Source: Candidatus Latescibacterota bacterium
GTDB taxonomy: Bacteria > Latescibacterota > MVCY01
DNA: 10,025 nt
Direction of reading: 5' to 3'
NCBI GenBank assembly: GCA_030629295.1
Contig: DAOVPH010000045.1
Coordinates: 1-10,025 of the forward strand
The position numbers and the translations under genes are program-made. Below are positions 1 to 6,787 of the stretch, piece by piece. The notes under the pieces were generated by a model. That model searched no databases. It was not told the origin of the DNA and was given only the letters and a program-made list of their open reading frames with translations. Every line of letters starts with the position of its first letter. The first letter of the stretch is position 1.

Positions 1-12
1 CGACAAATTCAT
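1..12 (-). CDS. ftsZ: Start of the next gene, probably cell division protein FtsZ (first four codons only)
   Basis: Only ATG AAT TTG TCG (Met-Asn-Leu-Ser) lies inside the window; the rest runs off the left edge. The start is supported by a very strong Shine-Dalgarno sequence (AGGAGGT) ending five bases before the ATG, and by its place 16 bases after the ftsA stop codon. The protein itself cannot be identified from four residues. The name is inferred from gene order alone: ftsQ-ftsA is followed by ftsZ, the tubulin-like GTPase of the division ring, in most bacterial dcw clusters. Confidence 0.6.
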
Positions 13-24
13 CCTCCACCTCCT
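13..24 (-). promoter_or_regulatory. Strong ribosome binding site of the gene after ftsA (likely ftsZ)
   Basis: Reading the minus strand, AGGAGGT (positions 24 to 18) is followed by a five-base GGAGG spacer and then the ATG at 12. It is the best Shine-Dalgarno match in the window, clearly stronger than those of ftsA, ftsQ or murC. This fits a gene product needed in large excess over its neighbours, as FtsZ is over FtsA and FtsQ. Confidence 0.7.
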
Positions 25-28
25 ATGG

Positions 29-1261
29 TTAGAGAAAGTTATTAAACCACTGTTTTACCTTACTAAATGTTCCAGACGGCCCTAACTGATATCTGTCTCG
101 TTGTATCTTATCATCTGTCCTGCTAACCGAATAATGAAGCAGCCCTACAGCGGTAGAATAGATGGGGCTTTGGATGGCATCGGCCAAACCCGTCACCCCT
201 TGCGGCATTCCTATTTTTGCTGGCATTCCGAACACCTGTTCCACCTGCTGGGTACTTCCCTCCAGCATAGCACCTCCCCCGGTGAGGATTATCCCGGCGG
301 GCAACAGTTCGGCGTAATCGCTACGTCTTATTTCTCGCAGGGTAAAGTTGAATATCTCTTCCATCCTGGGCTGAATGATGGAGGATAAAAGCCCTTTGGG
401 CACTTCTTTGGGAGGACGTCCCCCTACCATCGGCACCTGGATCTTCTCTTTGTCGTCGACCATCGAGAGGAAGCTACAGCCGTGTTCCTTTTTAATCTGC
501 TCGGCCTGATCCAGAGGGGTGGACAAACCGATGGCGACATCATTGGTGACATTTCTCCCTCCCAAGCCGACGACAGCAATATATCGGAGAGCTCCTTCGA
601 AAAACAGCGCTATATCAGTGGTCCCCCCTCCAATATCCACAACTGCCACCCCCAACTCCGTCTCATCTGGAGAGCAGACAGCATAGCTGGAGGCCAGGGG
701 CTGAAGAACCAGTTCCTTTATTCTCCTGCCAGCTTGATTTACGCTTTTATAGACATTCTGGGCAGCAGTAACCGCTCCAGTAATGATATACACCTCGGCC
801 TCCAAGCGGACTCCTGATATCCCAATGGGCTCCTTGATTCCCGGCTGGTCATCGACGATAAACCCCTGGGGTAGTAAGTGAATAAGCTCCGTGTCCTTAG
901 GCATAGTTACCGCCTTGGCGGCATCGAGCACTCGTCTCACATCCGCGTCAGTTATTCCCTTGTCCGGATGGGAAACTGCCACTACTCCCCTGCTGTCCAG
1001 ACCGCGAATGTGGCCTCCAGCAATCCCAGTGTAAAGTGAGCCGACCTTTACCCCTGCCATCCGTTCTGCATCCTCTACCGCTTTTCTTATCGCTGCTGCC
1101 GTCTGGTCGATGTTGACCACCATTCCTGTTCTTATCCCATAAGAGGCAGCTGTGCCCACTCCTACAATCCTCACCTCCCCATTGACTGTGGCCTCACCTA
1201 TGATGGCACATATCTTTGTAGTTCCCAAATCTAATCCGGCAATTATTCTCTCTTTAGCCAT
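29..1261 (-). CDS. ftsA: Cell division protein FtsA, actin-like membrane tether of FtsZ
   Basis: The protein has 410 residues, a normal FtsA length. FtsA is a cytoplasmic actin/Hsp70-fold ATPase that binds the FtsZ tail, anchors the Z-ring to the membrane and recruits later division proteins. The phosphate-1 loop is GLDLGTTK at residues 9-16, phosphate-2 is VVDIGGGTTD at 207-216, and the adenosine loop is LTGGGAML at 326-333. The stretch at about 84-165 should be the FtsA-specific 1C (SHS2) domain. The C-terminus (TFSKVKQWFNNFL) looks like the amphipathic membrane-targeting helix, so the protein appears intact. The ATG start is preceded by AGGA with a six-base spacer. It lies 44 bases after ftsQ and is probably cotranscribed with it and with the gene to the left. 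The order ftsQ-ftsA excludes other actin-like proteins such as MreB or DnaK. Confidence 0.96.
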   Translation of the reverse strand: MAKERIIAGLDLGTTKICAIIGEATVNGEVRIVGVGTAASYGIRTGMVVNIDQTAAAIRKAVEDAERMAGVKVGSLYTGIAGGHIRGLDSRGVVAVSHPDKGITDADVRRVLDAAKAVTMPKDTELIHLLPQGFIVDDQPGIKEPIGISGVRLEAEVYIITGAVTAAQNVYKSVNQAGRRIKELVLQPLASSYAVCSPDETELGVAVVDIGGGTTDIALFFEGALRYIAVVGLGGRNVTNDVAIGLSTPLDQAEQIKKEHGCSFLSMVDDKEKIQVPMVGGRPPKEVPKGLLSSIIQPRMEEIFNFTLREIRRSDYAELLPAGIILTGGGAMLEGSTQQVEQVFGMPAKIGMPQGVTGLADAIQSPIYSTAVGLLHYSVSRTDDKIQRDRYQLGPSGTFSKVKQWFNNFL

Positions 1262-1305
1262 TTTCTGTCCTGATGATGTGAAGAAAACCTGTCCCAGGCT
1301 TTTCC

Positions 1306-2049
1306 TTATGTCCCAACCACCACTTTTCCCTCAAATCTGAGGTCGATATATCGAGGAGAAAGCCTGCAGGTCCTTAATTCCTTCAAAACTGCTTCCAAGC
1401 AGAGGATCTGTTGAGGGAAATCTCCTCGCCTTAGCTTCACTTGAATGCCGCCATTAACCAAGCACAATATTAAAGGACTACCTAATTTTAGCTCTGATAT
1501 CTCATTTAACAATGAGGGAGCAATACGATTAGCCTGTTGTAAGAATTCTATTGTCTGGCACAGCTCAGGAGAGGCAATGGTCTCTCCAATCTGATAGGAT
1601 CGCAGGTTTACCCCTGTTATAATGGGAACAGAGGGAAATGAAGCCAGATAAGGCAGCAAGGTTGCCTCTTTATCCACCCCATAAAGACGATTAAGGCTTA
1701 CCAACGCAATGGGCTTTCTCTCCACTATCTGAATAGATATCTGATCAGGCAAGATCCTGGAGAGACTGGCCCTCTTAATCATTGGATTTTCTATCACCCT
1801 GGCCACAGTTTGCTTCAAGTCTATCTCGAAAATATTCTCTCCCTCTTTCAACTGGGAAAGCGCTAAGACCTTTTTTTTATTAGTAATATGAACACCATCT
1901 ATCTTGATCTCGGCTACCCGGAACAACGCCGCCGACTCCAGCAGAGAGCGAATTTGACCGAATGCGATCCTTGCACCTAAAGCAAGACAAACAAGGACTA
2001 TCAGGCTGACAATATCTTTCAATAGTCTTCTGCTCTTCAGAGATATCAT
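1306..2049 (-). CDS. ftsQ: Cell division protein FtsQ/DivIB (POTRA domain, single membrane span)
   Basis: The protein has 247 residues with the FtsQ layout. A short basic cytoplasmic tail (SLKSRRLLKD) is followed by one hydrophobic helix at about 11-30. A POTRA domain spans about 43-113, from FRVAEIKIDG through the ILPDQISIQIVERKP strand region. The C-terminal FtsQ/DivIB domain ends in YIDLRFEGKVVV, the usual terminal beta motif. FtsQ is a bitopic protein that links cytoplasmic division proteins to FtsB/FtsL and the septal synthase FtsW-FtsI outside the membrane. Sequence conservation in this family is low, so the call rests on domain order plus position just before ftsA. The ATG has TAAGGT upstream with an eight-base spacer. 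A 62-base gap separates it from murB, and that gap holds a possible promoter. Confidence 0.9.
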   Translation of the reverse strand: MISLKSRRLLKDIVSLIVLVCLALGARIAFGQIRSLLESAALFRVAEIKIDGVHITNKKKVLALSQLKEGENIFEIDLKQTVARVIENPMIKRASLSRILPDQISIQIVERKPIALVSLNRLYGVDKEATLLPYLASFPSVPIITGVNLRSYQIGETIASPELCQTIEFLQQANRIAPSLLNEISELKLGSPLILCLVNGGIQVKLRRGDFPQQILCLEAVLKELRTCRLSPRYIDLRFEGKVVVGT

Positions 2050-2084
2050 TTAACAGACCTTAGCTGAATTCAGGAATTTTAAAG

Positions 2085-2114
2085 ATTATATGGAATTACA
2101 GATAATCTTCTCTA
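2085..2114 (-). promoter_or_regulatory. Possible sigma70-type promoter ahead of ftsQ
   Basis: On the minus strand a perfect -10 hexamer TATAAT (2090 to 2085) lies 18 bases downstream of TAGAGA (2114 to 2109), which matches the -35 consensus TTGACA at four of six positions. The -35 overlaps the murB stop codon, and the -10 lies about 36 bases before the ftsQ ATG. The gap is AT-rich, so a chance TATAAT is quite possible. If real, it would let ftsQ, ftsA and ftsZ be expressed apart from the mur genes. Internal promoters near ftsQ are known in E. coli. Confidence 0.3.
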
Positions 2115-3020
2115 TTGCCCGACAATCTCTATTTCCAGTTCTAACTCAATTCCGGTGACATTGTTCACTCGCTCTTTTATCTTTTCGATCAGCTTCAGAA
2201 CATCGCTGGCCTTCGCCTTGCCGCGATTTATGATGAAATTGGCGTGCAGCTCTGAAACCACGGCGTCTCCACAGCTCATCCCTTTACAGCCTGCCTGTTC
2301 GACCAACTGTCCGGCTGAATAGCCGAGAGGATTCTTGAAGACACAACCAGCACATTTTTTCCCTACTGGCTGCGATGTCAGTCTTGTCTTGAGATAGTCT
2401 TCTATCCTCGTCTTCACATTCACCGGGTCTTCTGGGTAAAACTGGAAGGTGACCACCGTCAGGATAAGCTCCTTTGGCAGATTGCTTCGACGGTATTCAA
2501 AGATAATTTGGTTCTTTTTGAGAGTCGTAAATTCAAGCGAATTTACATTAAGAGTATCTACTTCAAGCAGTGGATCGGATATTTCTGCTTTGAGGATGCC
2601 AGCGTTACCCTTTACTGCCCCCCCTACGGTTCCGGGAATCCCGGCAGCGAACTCCAATCCCCCCAATCCTTGCTGAAGACAGAACTGGAGGAGTCGAGGC
2701 AGTTCCACACCTGCCCCTGCAGATATTCGTCCGTCAGAGGTGTCAATTTCTGAGCAGGCTTGGTTGACTCGGAGTACCAGCCCTGGCACTCCGGCGTCAC
2801 TTATCAGCAGGTTCGTACCCCTGCCGATCACAAAGATAGGTTTTGTCTCTCTTTTGGCCAGGGTAAGGACTTGCTGTAAATCGGCTATGTCGGCAGGAGA
2901 GACGAGGGCCTCGGCCGGACCTCCGATGCCAAAAGAAGTATGCTCCAACAGGGACTCATCAAACAGCACCTTGCCCCGGCAAATTCTCTCCAGTTCCATT
3001 TGAAAGACAGATCTGCTCAT
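2112..3020 (-). CDS. murB: UDP-N-acetylenolpyruvoylglucosamine reductase MurB (cysteine at the catalytic serine site)
   Basis: The protein has 302 residues, the size of the shorter type II MurB enzymes. MurB uses FAD and NADPH to reduce UDP-GlcNAc-enolpyruvate to UDP-MurNAc in the cytoplasm. The FAD-binding region shows VIGRGTNLLISD at about 64-75 and GLEFAAGIPGTVGGAVKGNA at 121-140. The substrate-binding YRRS is at 176-179, with Arg177 matching the invariant arginine. The catalytic glutamate should be Glu296 in the C-terminal ELELEIEIVG. The proton donor, usually Ser in AGSxFKNP, is Cys226 here (CAGCVFKNP). The ATG follows the murC stop by one base (TGAGATG), and its Shine-Dalgarno GAGGAAAGG lies inside the end of murC, so translation is probably coupled. 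No ddl follows it. Confidence 0.96.
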   Translation of the reverse strand: MSRSVFQMELERICRGKVLFDESLLEHTSFGIGGPAEALVSPADIADLQQVLTLAKRETKPIFVIGRGTNLLISDAGVPGLVLRVNQACSEIDTSDGRISAGAGVELPRLLQFCLQQGLGGLEFAAGIPGTVGGAVKGNAGILKAEISDPLLEVDTLNVNSLEFTTLKKNQIIFEYRRSNLPKELILTVVTFQFYPEDPVNVKTRIEDYLKTRLTSQPVGKKCAGCVFKNPLGYSAGQLVEQAGCKGMSCGDAVVSELHANFIINRGKAKASDVLKLIEKIKERVNNVTGIELELEIEIVGQ

Positions 3021-3021
3021 C

Positions 3022-4395
3022 TCAACCTTTCCTCAACAGTCTGAGAAACTCCTCTGCTGTTTTCCAAATATCGCCCGCGCCGAAGGTGATGATTAGGTCT
3101 CCCGGCTGAGCGATTTGGAGCAGATGCTTGGCAATTTTCTCCTTCTCGGGCACATAACTGACGGCCTGGTGGCCAGATTCTCTGGCAGCAGTGGCTACTA
3201 ATTCTCCGCTTACCCCGGGGATGGGAGTTTCTCTGGCTGGGTAGATATCCGTGACCACTATTACATCAGAGGCGGATAAGACCCGGCCAAAATCCCGGTG
3301 GAAATCCCGGGTGCGGCTGAAAAGATGCGGCTGAAAAACAGAGATAATCCGTTTACTCCACCCATCCCTTGCCGCTTTCAAGCTGGCGGCAATCTCAGTA
3401 GGATGGTGGGCATAGTCATCCACCACAGTTATTTCTCTGACTGTGCCTTTCATTTCAAATCTCCGATGTACCCCGCTGAATTCCTCTAAGGCCTTTTTGA
3501 TCTTCTCGAACTCTATCTCCAGTTCCAGACCTACAGCGGCTGCAGCTAAAGCATTCTTGATATTGTGAACACCTGGAACCTGCAACCGAATATCTCCAAG
3601 CTCCTCTCCTCGATAACAGAGGCTAAAGCTGGAGGAGAAACCCCGAAAACAGATCCGGCTGGCCTGAACAGCGGCGTCTGGACCGAGACCGTAGGTGACC
3701 AAAGGTTTCTTTACCTCAGGAATAATGGACTGAAGACCTGGTTCGTCAAGGCACAGGATCACTGTTCCGTAGAAAGGCACTCGGTTGACGAACTCCAAAA
3801 ATGCCGCTTTGATTTGAGCTAAGTCCTTGTAACAGTCCAGGTGTTCGGTTTCTATATTAGTCACCACTGCCACGGTGGGAATGAGCTGGAGGAAAGAACG
3901 GTCGAATTCGTCGGCCTCGGTCACTAAAAATTCGCTATTCCCCAGTTTTGCGTTTGTCCCCAGGCTGCGGATGCGTCCTCCTACAATGATGGTGGGGTCC
4001 AGTCCTCCTTGGGTTAAGACCCGCCCTGTCATCCAGGCAGTAGTGGTCTTACCGTGAGTGCCAGCTATGCCAATGCCGTACTTCATCCGCATCAGTTCTC
4101 CTAACATCTCGGCACGCCGGATGATCGGTATATTTGTTTCTTTGGCCCTCACCAGCTCGGGGTTAGAGGGTTCAACTGCTGAGGAGTAGATCACTATCTG
4201 TGCTCCCTCAACATTCTCCGGACTATGGCCTTCGGTGATTTTAATGCCTAAGGACTCTAAATGGTCTGTAATAGAGGTCTTCTTTAGGTCAGAGCCGGTT
4301 ACTCGATGGCCGAGGTTATGGAGCACCTCAGCGATTCCGCTCATTCCGATGCCACCGATGCCTACAAAATGAATATTTCTAGTCCGCTTCAGCAT
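3022..4395 (-). CDS. murC: UDP-N-acetylmuramate--L-alanine ligase MurC
   Basis: The protein has 457 residues from the chosen ATG. MurC is the first ATP-dependent amino-acid ligase of the pathway and adds L-Ala to UDP-MurNAc. The N-terminal UDP-binding Rossmann domain starts with IHFVGIGGIGMSGIAEVL at about 8-25. The ATP P-loop AGTHGKTTT is at 111-119, and TEADEFDRSF (about 159-168) and NIETEHLDCY are typical of MurC. The C-terminal ligase domain begins near 310 (FSGVHRRFE) and carries DDYAHHPTE at 326-334 and FGAGDIW at 438-444. An in-frame GTG at 4422 would add nine residues (466 aa), but neither start has a clear Shine-Dalgarno. I prefer the ATG because MurC proteins often begin just before the IHFVGIGG strand. 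The gene lies 94 bases after murG and abuts murB. Confidence 0.96.
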   Translation of the reverse strand: MLKRTRNIHFVGIGGIGMSGIAEVLHNLGHRVTGSDLKKTSITDHLESLGIKITEGHSPENVEGAQIVIYSSAVEPSNPELVRAKETNIPIIRRAEMLGELMRMKYGIGIAGTHGKTTTAWMTGRVLTQGGLDPTIIVGGRIRSLGTNAKLGNSEFLVTEADEFDRSFLQLIPTVAVVTNIETEHLDCYKDLAQIKAAFLEFVNRVPFYGTVILCLDEPGLQSIIPEVKKPLVTYGLGPDAAVQASRICFRGFSSSFSLCYRGEELGDIRLQVPGVHNIKNALAAAAVGLELEIEFEKIKKALEEFSGVHRRFEMKGTVREITVVDDYAHHPTEIAASLKAARDGWSKRIISVFQPHLFSRTRDFHRDFGRVLSASDVIVVTDIYPARETPIPGVSGELVATAARESGHQAVSYVPEKEKIAKHLLQIAQPGDLIITFGAGDIWKTAEEFLRLLRKG

Positions 4396-4428
4396 TGTTT
4401 TCTTCGACAGAATTCTCTGCACGGATTT

Positions 4429-4458
4429 AAACAGATCTCTGCTTTTTAAAATCTGTTT
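4429..4458. other. Small AT-rich inverted repeat upstream of murC
   Basis: AAACAGAT (4429-4436) and ATCTGTTT (4451-4458) are perfect 8-base inverted arms around a 14-base loop. They lie in the 94-base murG-murC gap, 33 bases before the preferred murC ATG. The stem is short and AT-rich, and no T-run follows it on the minus strand, so it is not a convincing terminator. It could be a weak RNA hairpin, a protein-binding dyad, or chance. Confidence 0.25.
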
Positions 4459-4489
4459 TGATCAATGCGATAATTTTCTCATCTTACTG

Positions 4490-5611
4490 TTATTTAGGAA
4501 AGTTAAGCTGTATTAGGCGATTGTTTATCATTGTGTCAACAATGAGCTCTGCAGCCTTGGGCCGGGCCAATCTTCTGCTGTTCTCGGCCATCTGCTGGAG
4601 CTTTCTCTTGTTATTTAACAGCTCTGTAACAATGGCAGCTAAGCGTTTGCCGTTTAAGTCTTTATCTAAAATTAGACAACAAGCCCCAGCCTCAAGCAAC
4701 ACCCGGGCATTCTGCTCCTGATGTCCTGTAGTGGCGTAGGGATAGGGAATTAAAATCGAAGGCACCCCGCACTTAGTCAGTTCTGCGATGGTTGTAGCCC
4801 CTGATCTGGCTATGACCAGGTCTGCTGCCCCTAATGCAGAAGCCATATCCTCAATGAACGCCCAGAGAAGAATAGGTAGAGTAACAGAGGCCATTTTCCC
4901 CTTCACTTCAAGGTAATCCCTCTTGCCCGTCTGCCAGAGGATCTGGAGGTTGTTGGCCCGGGAAAGCTCTTCCAATGCATCCAGCAATGCCTGGTTAATC
5001 CTGTTGGCTCCCTGACTACCCCCAAAGACAAGCAAGGTTTTCTTAGAGCTGTCCAAGTCTAACTTCTTTTGTGCCTTCGATTTTGTGACTGTTCCTATCT
5101 CTTTTCTAATGGGATTTCCGGACACCACCAGGTTGTGGTAACTGGAGAGATATTTTTTTGATTGCTCAAAACTCACATTAACCTGTCGAGCGATCCTGGC
5201 CAAAACTCTGGTGGTCACTCCGGGCAGCAGGTTCTGTTCCTGAATAACGACTGGTATGCCCAGAAACCAGCCAGTAACTAACACCGGCCCACTGGCATAC
5301 CCTCCAGTTCCTATAGCCACTCGGGGACGATAACTAAGCATTATCCAAGCTGCTTGCAGGATTCCCAGCACCAACACCACCGGGAATATAAGGGTGCGTA
5401 AGGAGAGTCTTCGGGGCAGACTCCAGGCAGTTATAGTCTTAAGCCTATACCCTGCCTGAGAGATCAGCCGAGCTCCCATCTCCCGGCGTGTACCCACGAA
5501 CAGTATCTCTGCTCCGGGATATCTGCCTTTTACTTCATCGGCGATAGCAATAGCAGGGAATATGTGCCCTCCTGTCCCCCCGGCAGCAAATAGCACTCTT
5601 AGCCTTACCAT
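4490..5611 (-). CDS. murG: UDP-GlcNAc:lipid I N-acetylglucosaminyltransferase MurG
   Basis: The protein has 373 residues from the chosen start. MurG is a peripheral inner-membrane GT-B glycosyltransferase that adds GlcNAc to lipid I to make lipid II. The first glycine loop GGTGGH is at 11-16, GTGGYASGP at 101-109, the second domain's GGSQGA at 197-202, ARSGATTIAEL at 268-278, and the UDP-GlcNAc-binding stretch around HQEQNA at 297-302. The open frame extends upstream to 5725, but those 38 residues overlap ftsW and resemble no MurG N-terminus. The family begins a few residues before the first GGTGGH, which fits the ATG at 5611. That ATG overlaps the ftsW end in ATGGTAA (seven shared bases), implying translational coupling. 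The Shine-Dalgarno there is weak. Confidence 0.95.
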   Translation of the reverse strand: MVRLRVLFAAGGTGGHIFPAIAIADEVKGRYPGAEILFVGTRREMGARLISQAGYRLKTITAWSLPRRLSLRTLIFPVVLVLGILQAAWIMLSYRPRVAIGTGGYASGPVLVTGWFLGIPVVIQEQNLLPGVTTRVLARIARQVNVSFEQSKKYLSSYHNLVVSGNPIRKEIGTVTKSKAQKKLDLDSSKKTLLVFGGSQGANRINQALLDALEELSRANNLQILWQTGKRDYLEVKGKMASVTLPILLWAFIEDMASALGAADLVIARSGATTIAELTKCGVPSILIPYPYATTGHQEQNARVLLEAGACCLILDKDLNGKRLAAIVTELLNNKRKLQQMAENSRRLARPKAAELIVDTMINNRLIQLNFPK

Positions 5612-6708
5612 ACCTGTCTTTCTTCCCTGGAGATACTGAGCAATATCCCCGTGCTTGCCAGGGATAGAACCAGAGATGACCCACCATAACTTATGAATGG
5701 CAATGGTAATCCGGTAGTAGGGCAAATCCCTATCGTCACCCCAATGTTGACGGCAGTATAGGTGGCGATCATAATAGTCAATCCTGAGGCAAGCAGAAAA
5801 CCCTGTAAGTCTGGTGCTCTATGGGCAATTCTCAATCCCCGCCAGATAAAAACAAGAAACAAGGAGAGAACAACCACTGCTCCGATAAAACCCCATTCTT
5901 CCCCAATTATAGCGTAGATAAAATCAGTATGAGGAGCAGGTAAAAAGAGAAATTTCTGCCTGCTGTGGCCCAATCCCACTCCTCGCAAGCCCCCACTTCC
6001 CAGGGCCAGAAGCGATTGATATGTCTGATAATTTATACCTTGAAGATTTTCCTCTGGACGCAAAAAGGCCTTCACTCTGGCCAGTCTGTAACCCACATGC
6101 GATATAGAAAAATAGATAATGGGAAGCGCTGCCAGTACAAGTCCCCCTAAATGAGAAAGTTTCACCCCGGCCAAGAAGAACATGGCCGTGATTATTATCA
6201 TAATAGCTACAGTGGTACCTAAAGCCGGTTCCAGGATAATTAGCCCGGCAACCATAAGCAGAATTAACAGATGGGGTAGGAACCCCCAGACGAAATTCTT
6301 TATCCGATCCTGCCGTCTTGTTAGAGAATCAGCCATATAAACTACCAACGCAAGCTTCATAAATTCCGATGGTTGGAAGTTAAATTTCCAAATACGAATC
6401 CACCGACAGACCATTTGAGGCTGACCTGTGAACTTAGGTTTCAGAACCACTACCAAGAGAACAAACCCAGCCAGAAGAAGGAATTGTGCCACTCTACCAG
6501 AAAGCTTACTGTAGTCGGTAAGTGCGGCCAGGACCATCACCGCTGTTCCCAGCACAAGCATAATCAGGTGCTTTTTCAAAAAGAAACTGCTGTCTTGATA
6601 CTTCACTTCGGAGAGCACCGAGCTGGAGCTGTAAATCATTACCATCCCTATTCCCACGAGCAGAATAGTGACAGTCAGCAGTATGAAATCTATGGAATTC
6701 TCCTTCAC
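5605..6708 (-). CDS. ftsW: Septal peptidoglycan glycosyltransferase FtsW (SEDS family)
   Basis: The protein has 367 residues and is very hydrophobic, with about ten predicted membrane spans, as in the SEDS family. FtsW polymerises lipid II into glycan strands at the septum together with the transpeptidase FtsI. Visible family motifs are FQPSEFMKLALVVYMA at 111-126, the large extracellular loop with LPAPHTDFIYAIIGEEWGF at 256-274 including the conserved Asp262, and PFISYGGSSL at 337-346. FISYGGSS, the ending SISREE and the place next to murG favour FtsW over RodA. The residues before the RW pair (VCRW at 100-103) differ from the usual GARRW. The start is GTG, chosen because AAGGAG lies six bases upstream. 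The stop overlaps murG. The gene follows a 203-base gap where murD usually sits. Confidence 0.94.
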   Translation of the reverse strand: MKENSIDFILLTVTILLVGIGMVMIYSSSSVLSEVKYQDSSFFLKKHLIMLVLGTAVMVLAALTDYSKLSGRVAQFLLLAGFVLLVVVLKPKFTGQPQMVCRWIRIWKFNFQPSEFMKLALVVYMADSLTRRQDRIKNFVWGFLPHLLILLMVAGLIILEPALGTTVAIMIIITAMFFLAGVKLSHLGGLVLAALPIIYFSISHVGYRLARVKAFLRPEENLQGINYQTYQSLLALGSGGLRGVGLGHSRQKFLFLPAPHTDFIYAIIGEEWGFIGAVVVLSLFLVFIWRGLRIAHRAPDLQGFLLASGLTIMIATYTAVNIGVTIGICPTTGLPLPFISYGGSSLVLSLASTGILLSISREERQVW

Positions 6709-6714
6709 TTTTTT

Positions 6715-6720
6715 CTCCTT
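6715..6720 (-). promoter_or_regulatory. Ribosome binding site deciding the GTG start of ftsW
   Basis: On the minus strand AAGGAG (6720 to 6715) is followed by six adenines and then GTG at 6708. No ATG lies at a suitable place nearby. The reading frame is open further upstream into the gap but offers no better start, so this site fixes the N-terminus MKENSIDF. Confidence 0.7.
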
Positions 6721-6787
6721 GCGGACAACAAGGAAAAACTCTCTTAGTAGAACGATTTCTAAATTCCTAAATAATGTTACAATAACT

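Noticed and set aside
101..388. Plus-strand open frames over ftsA, murB, murC, ftsW, mraY and murE (for example 101-388, 482-817, 2449-2676, 6373-6747)
   Set aside because: All lie antisense to genes with clear family motifs, show no domains of their own and lack plausible ribosome binding sites.
1262..1305. ftsQ-ftsA gap as a site of a small gene, terminator or promoter
   Set aside because: The 44 bases hold only the ftsA ribosome binding site. No inverted repeat with a T-run and no convincing promoter boxes are visible.
4396..4422. GTG start of murC giving nine extra residues
   Set aside because: It has no Shine-Dalgarno sequence, and the ATG at 4395 better fits the usual distance to the IHFVGIGG strand. 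It is not excluded, since the ATG site is also weak.
5612..5725. 38-residue N-terminal extension of MurG
   Set aside because: It overlaps the ftsW coding sequence in another frame and does not resemble MurG. The family begins a few residues before the GGTGGH loop, matching the ATG at 5611.
5938..5957. FtsW loop LPAPHTDF lacking the glutamate seen in LPExHTDF of many FtsW proteins
   Set aside because: The catalytic aspartate and HTDF are intact. From memory, alanine at this place occurs in other lineages, so it does not suggest an inactive protein.
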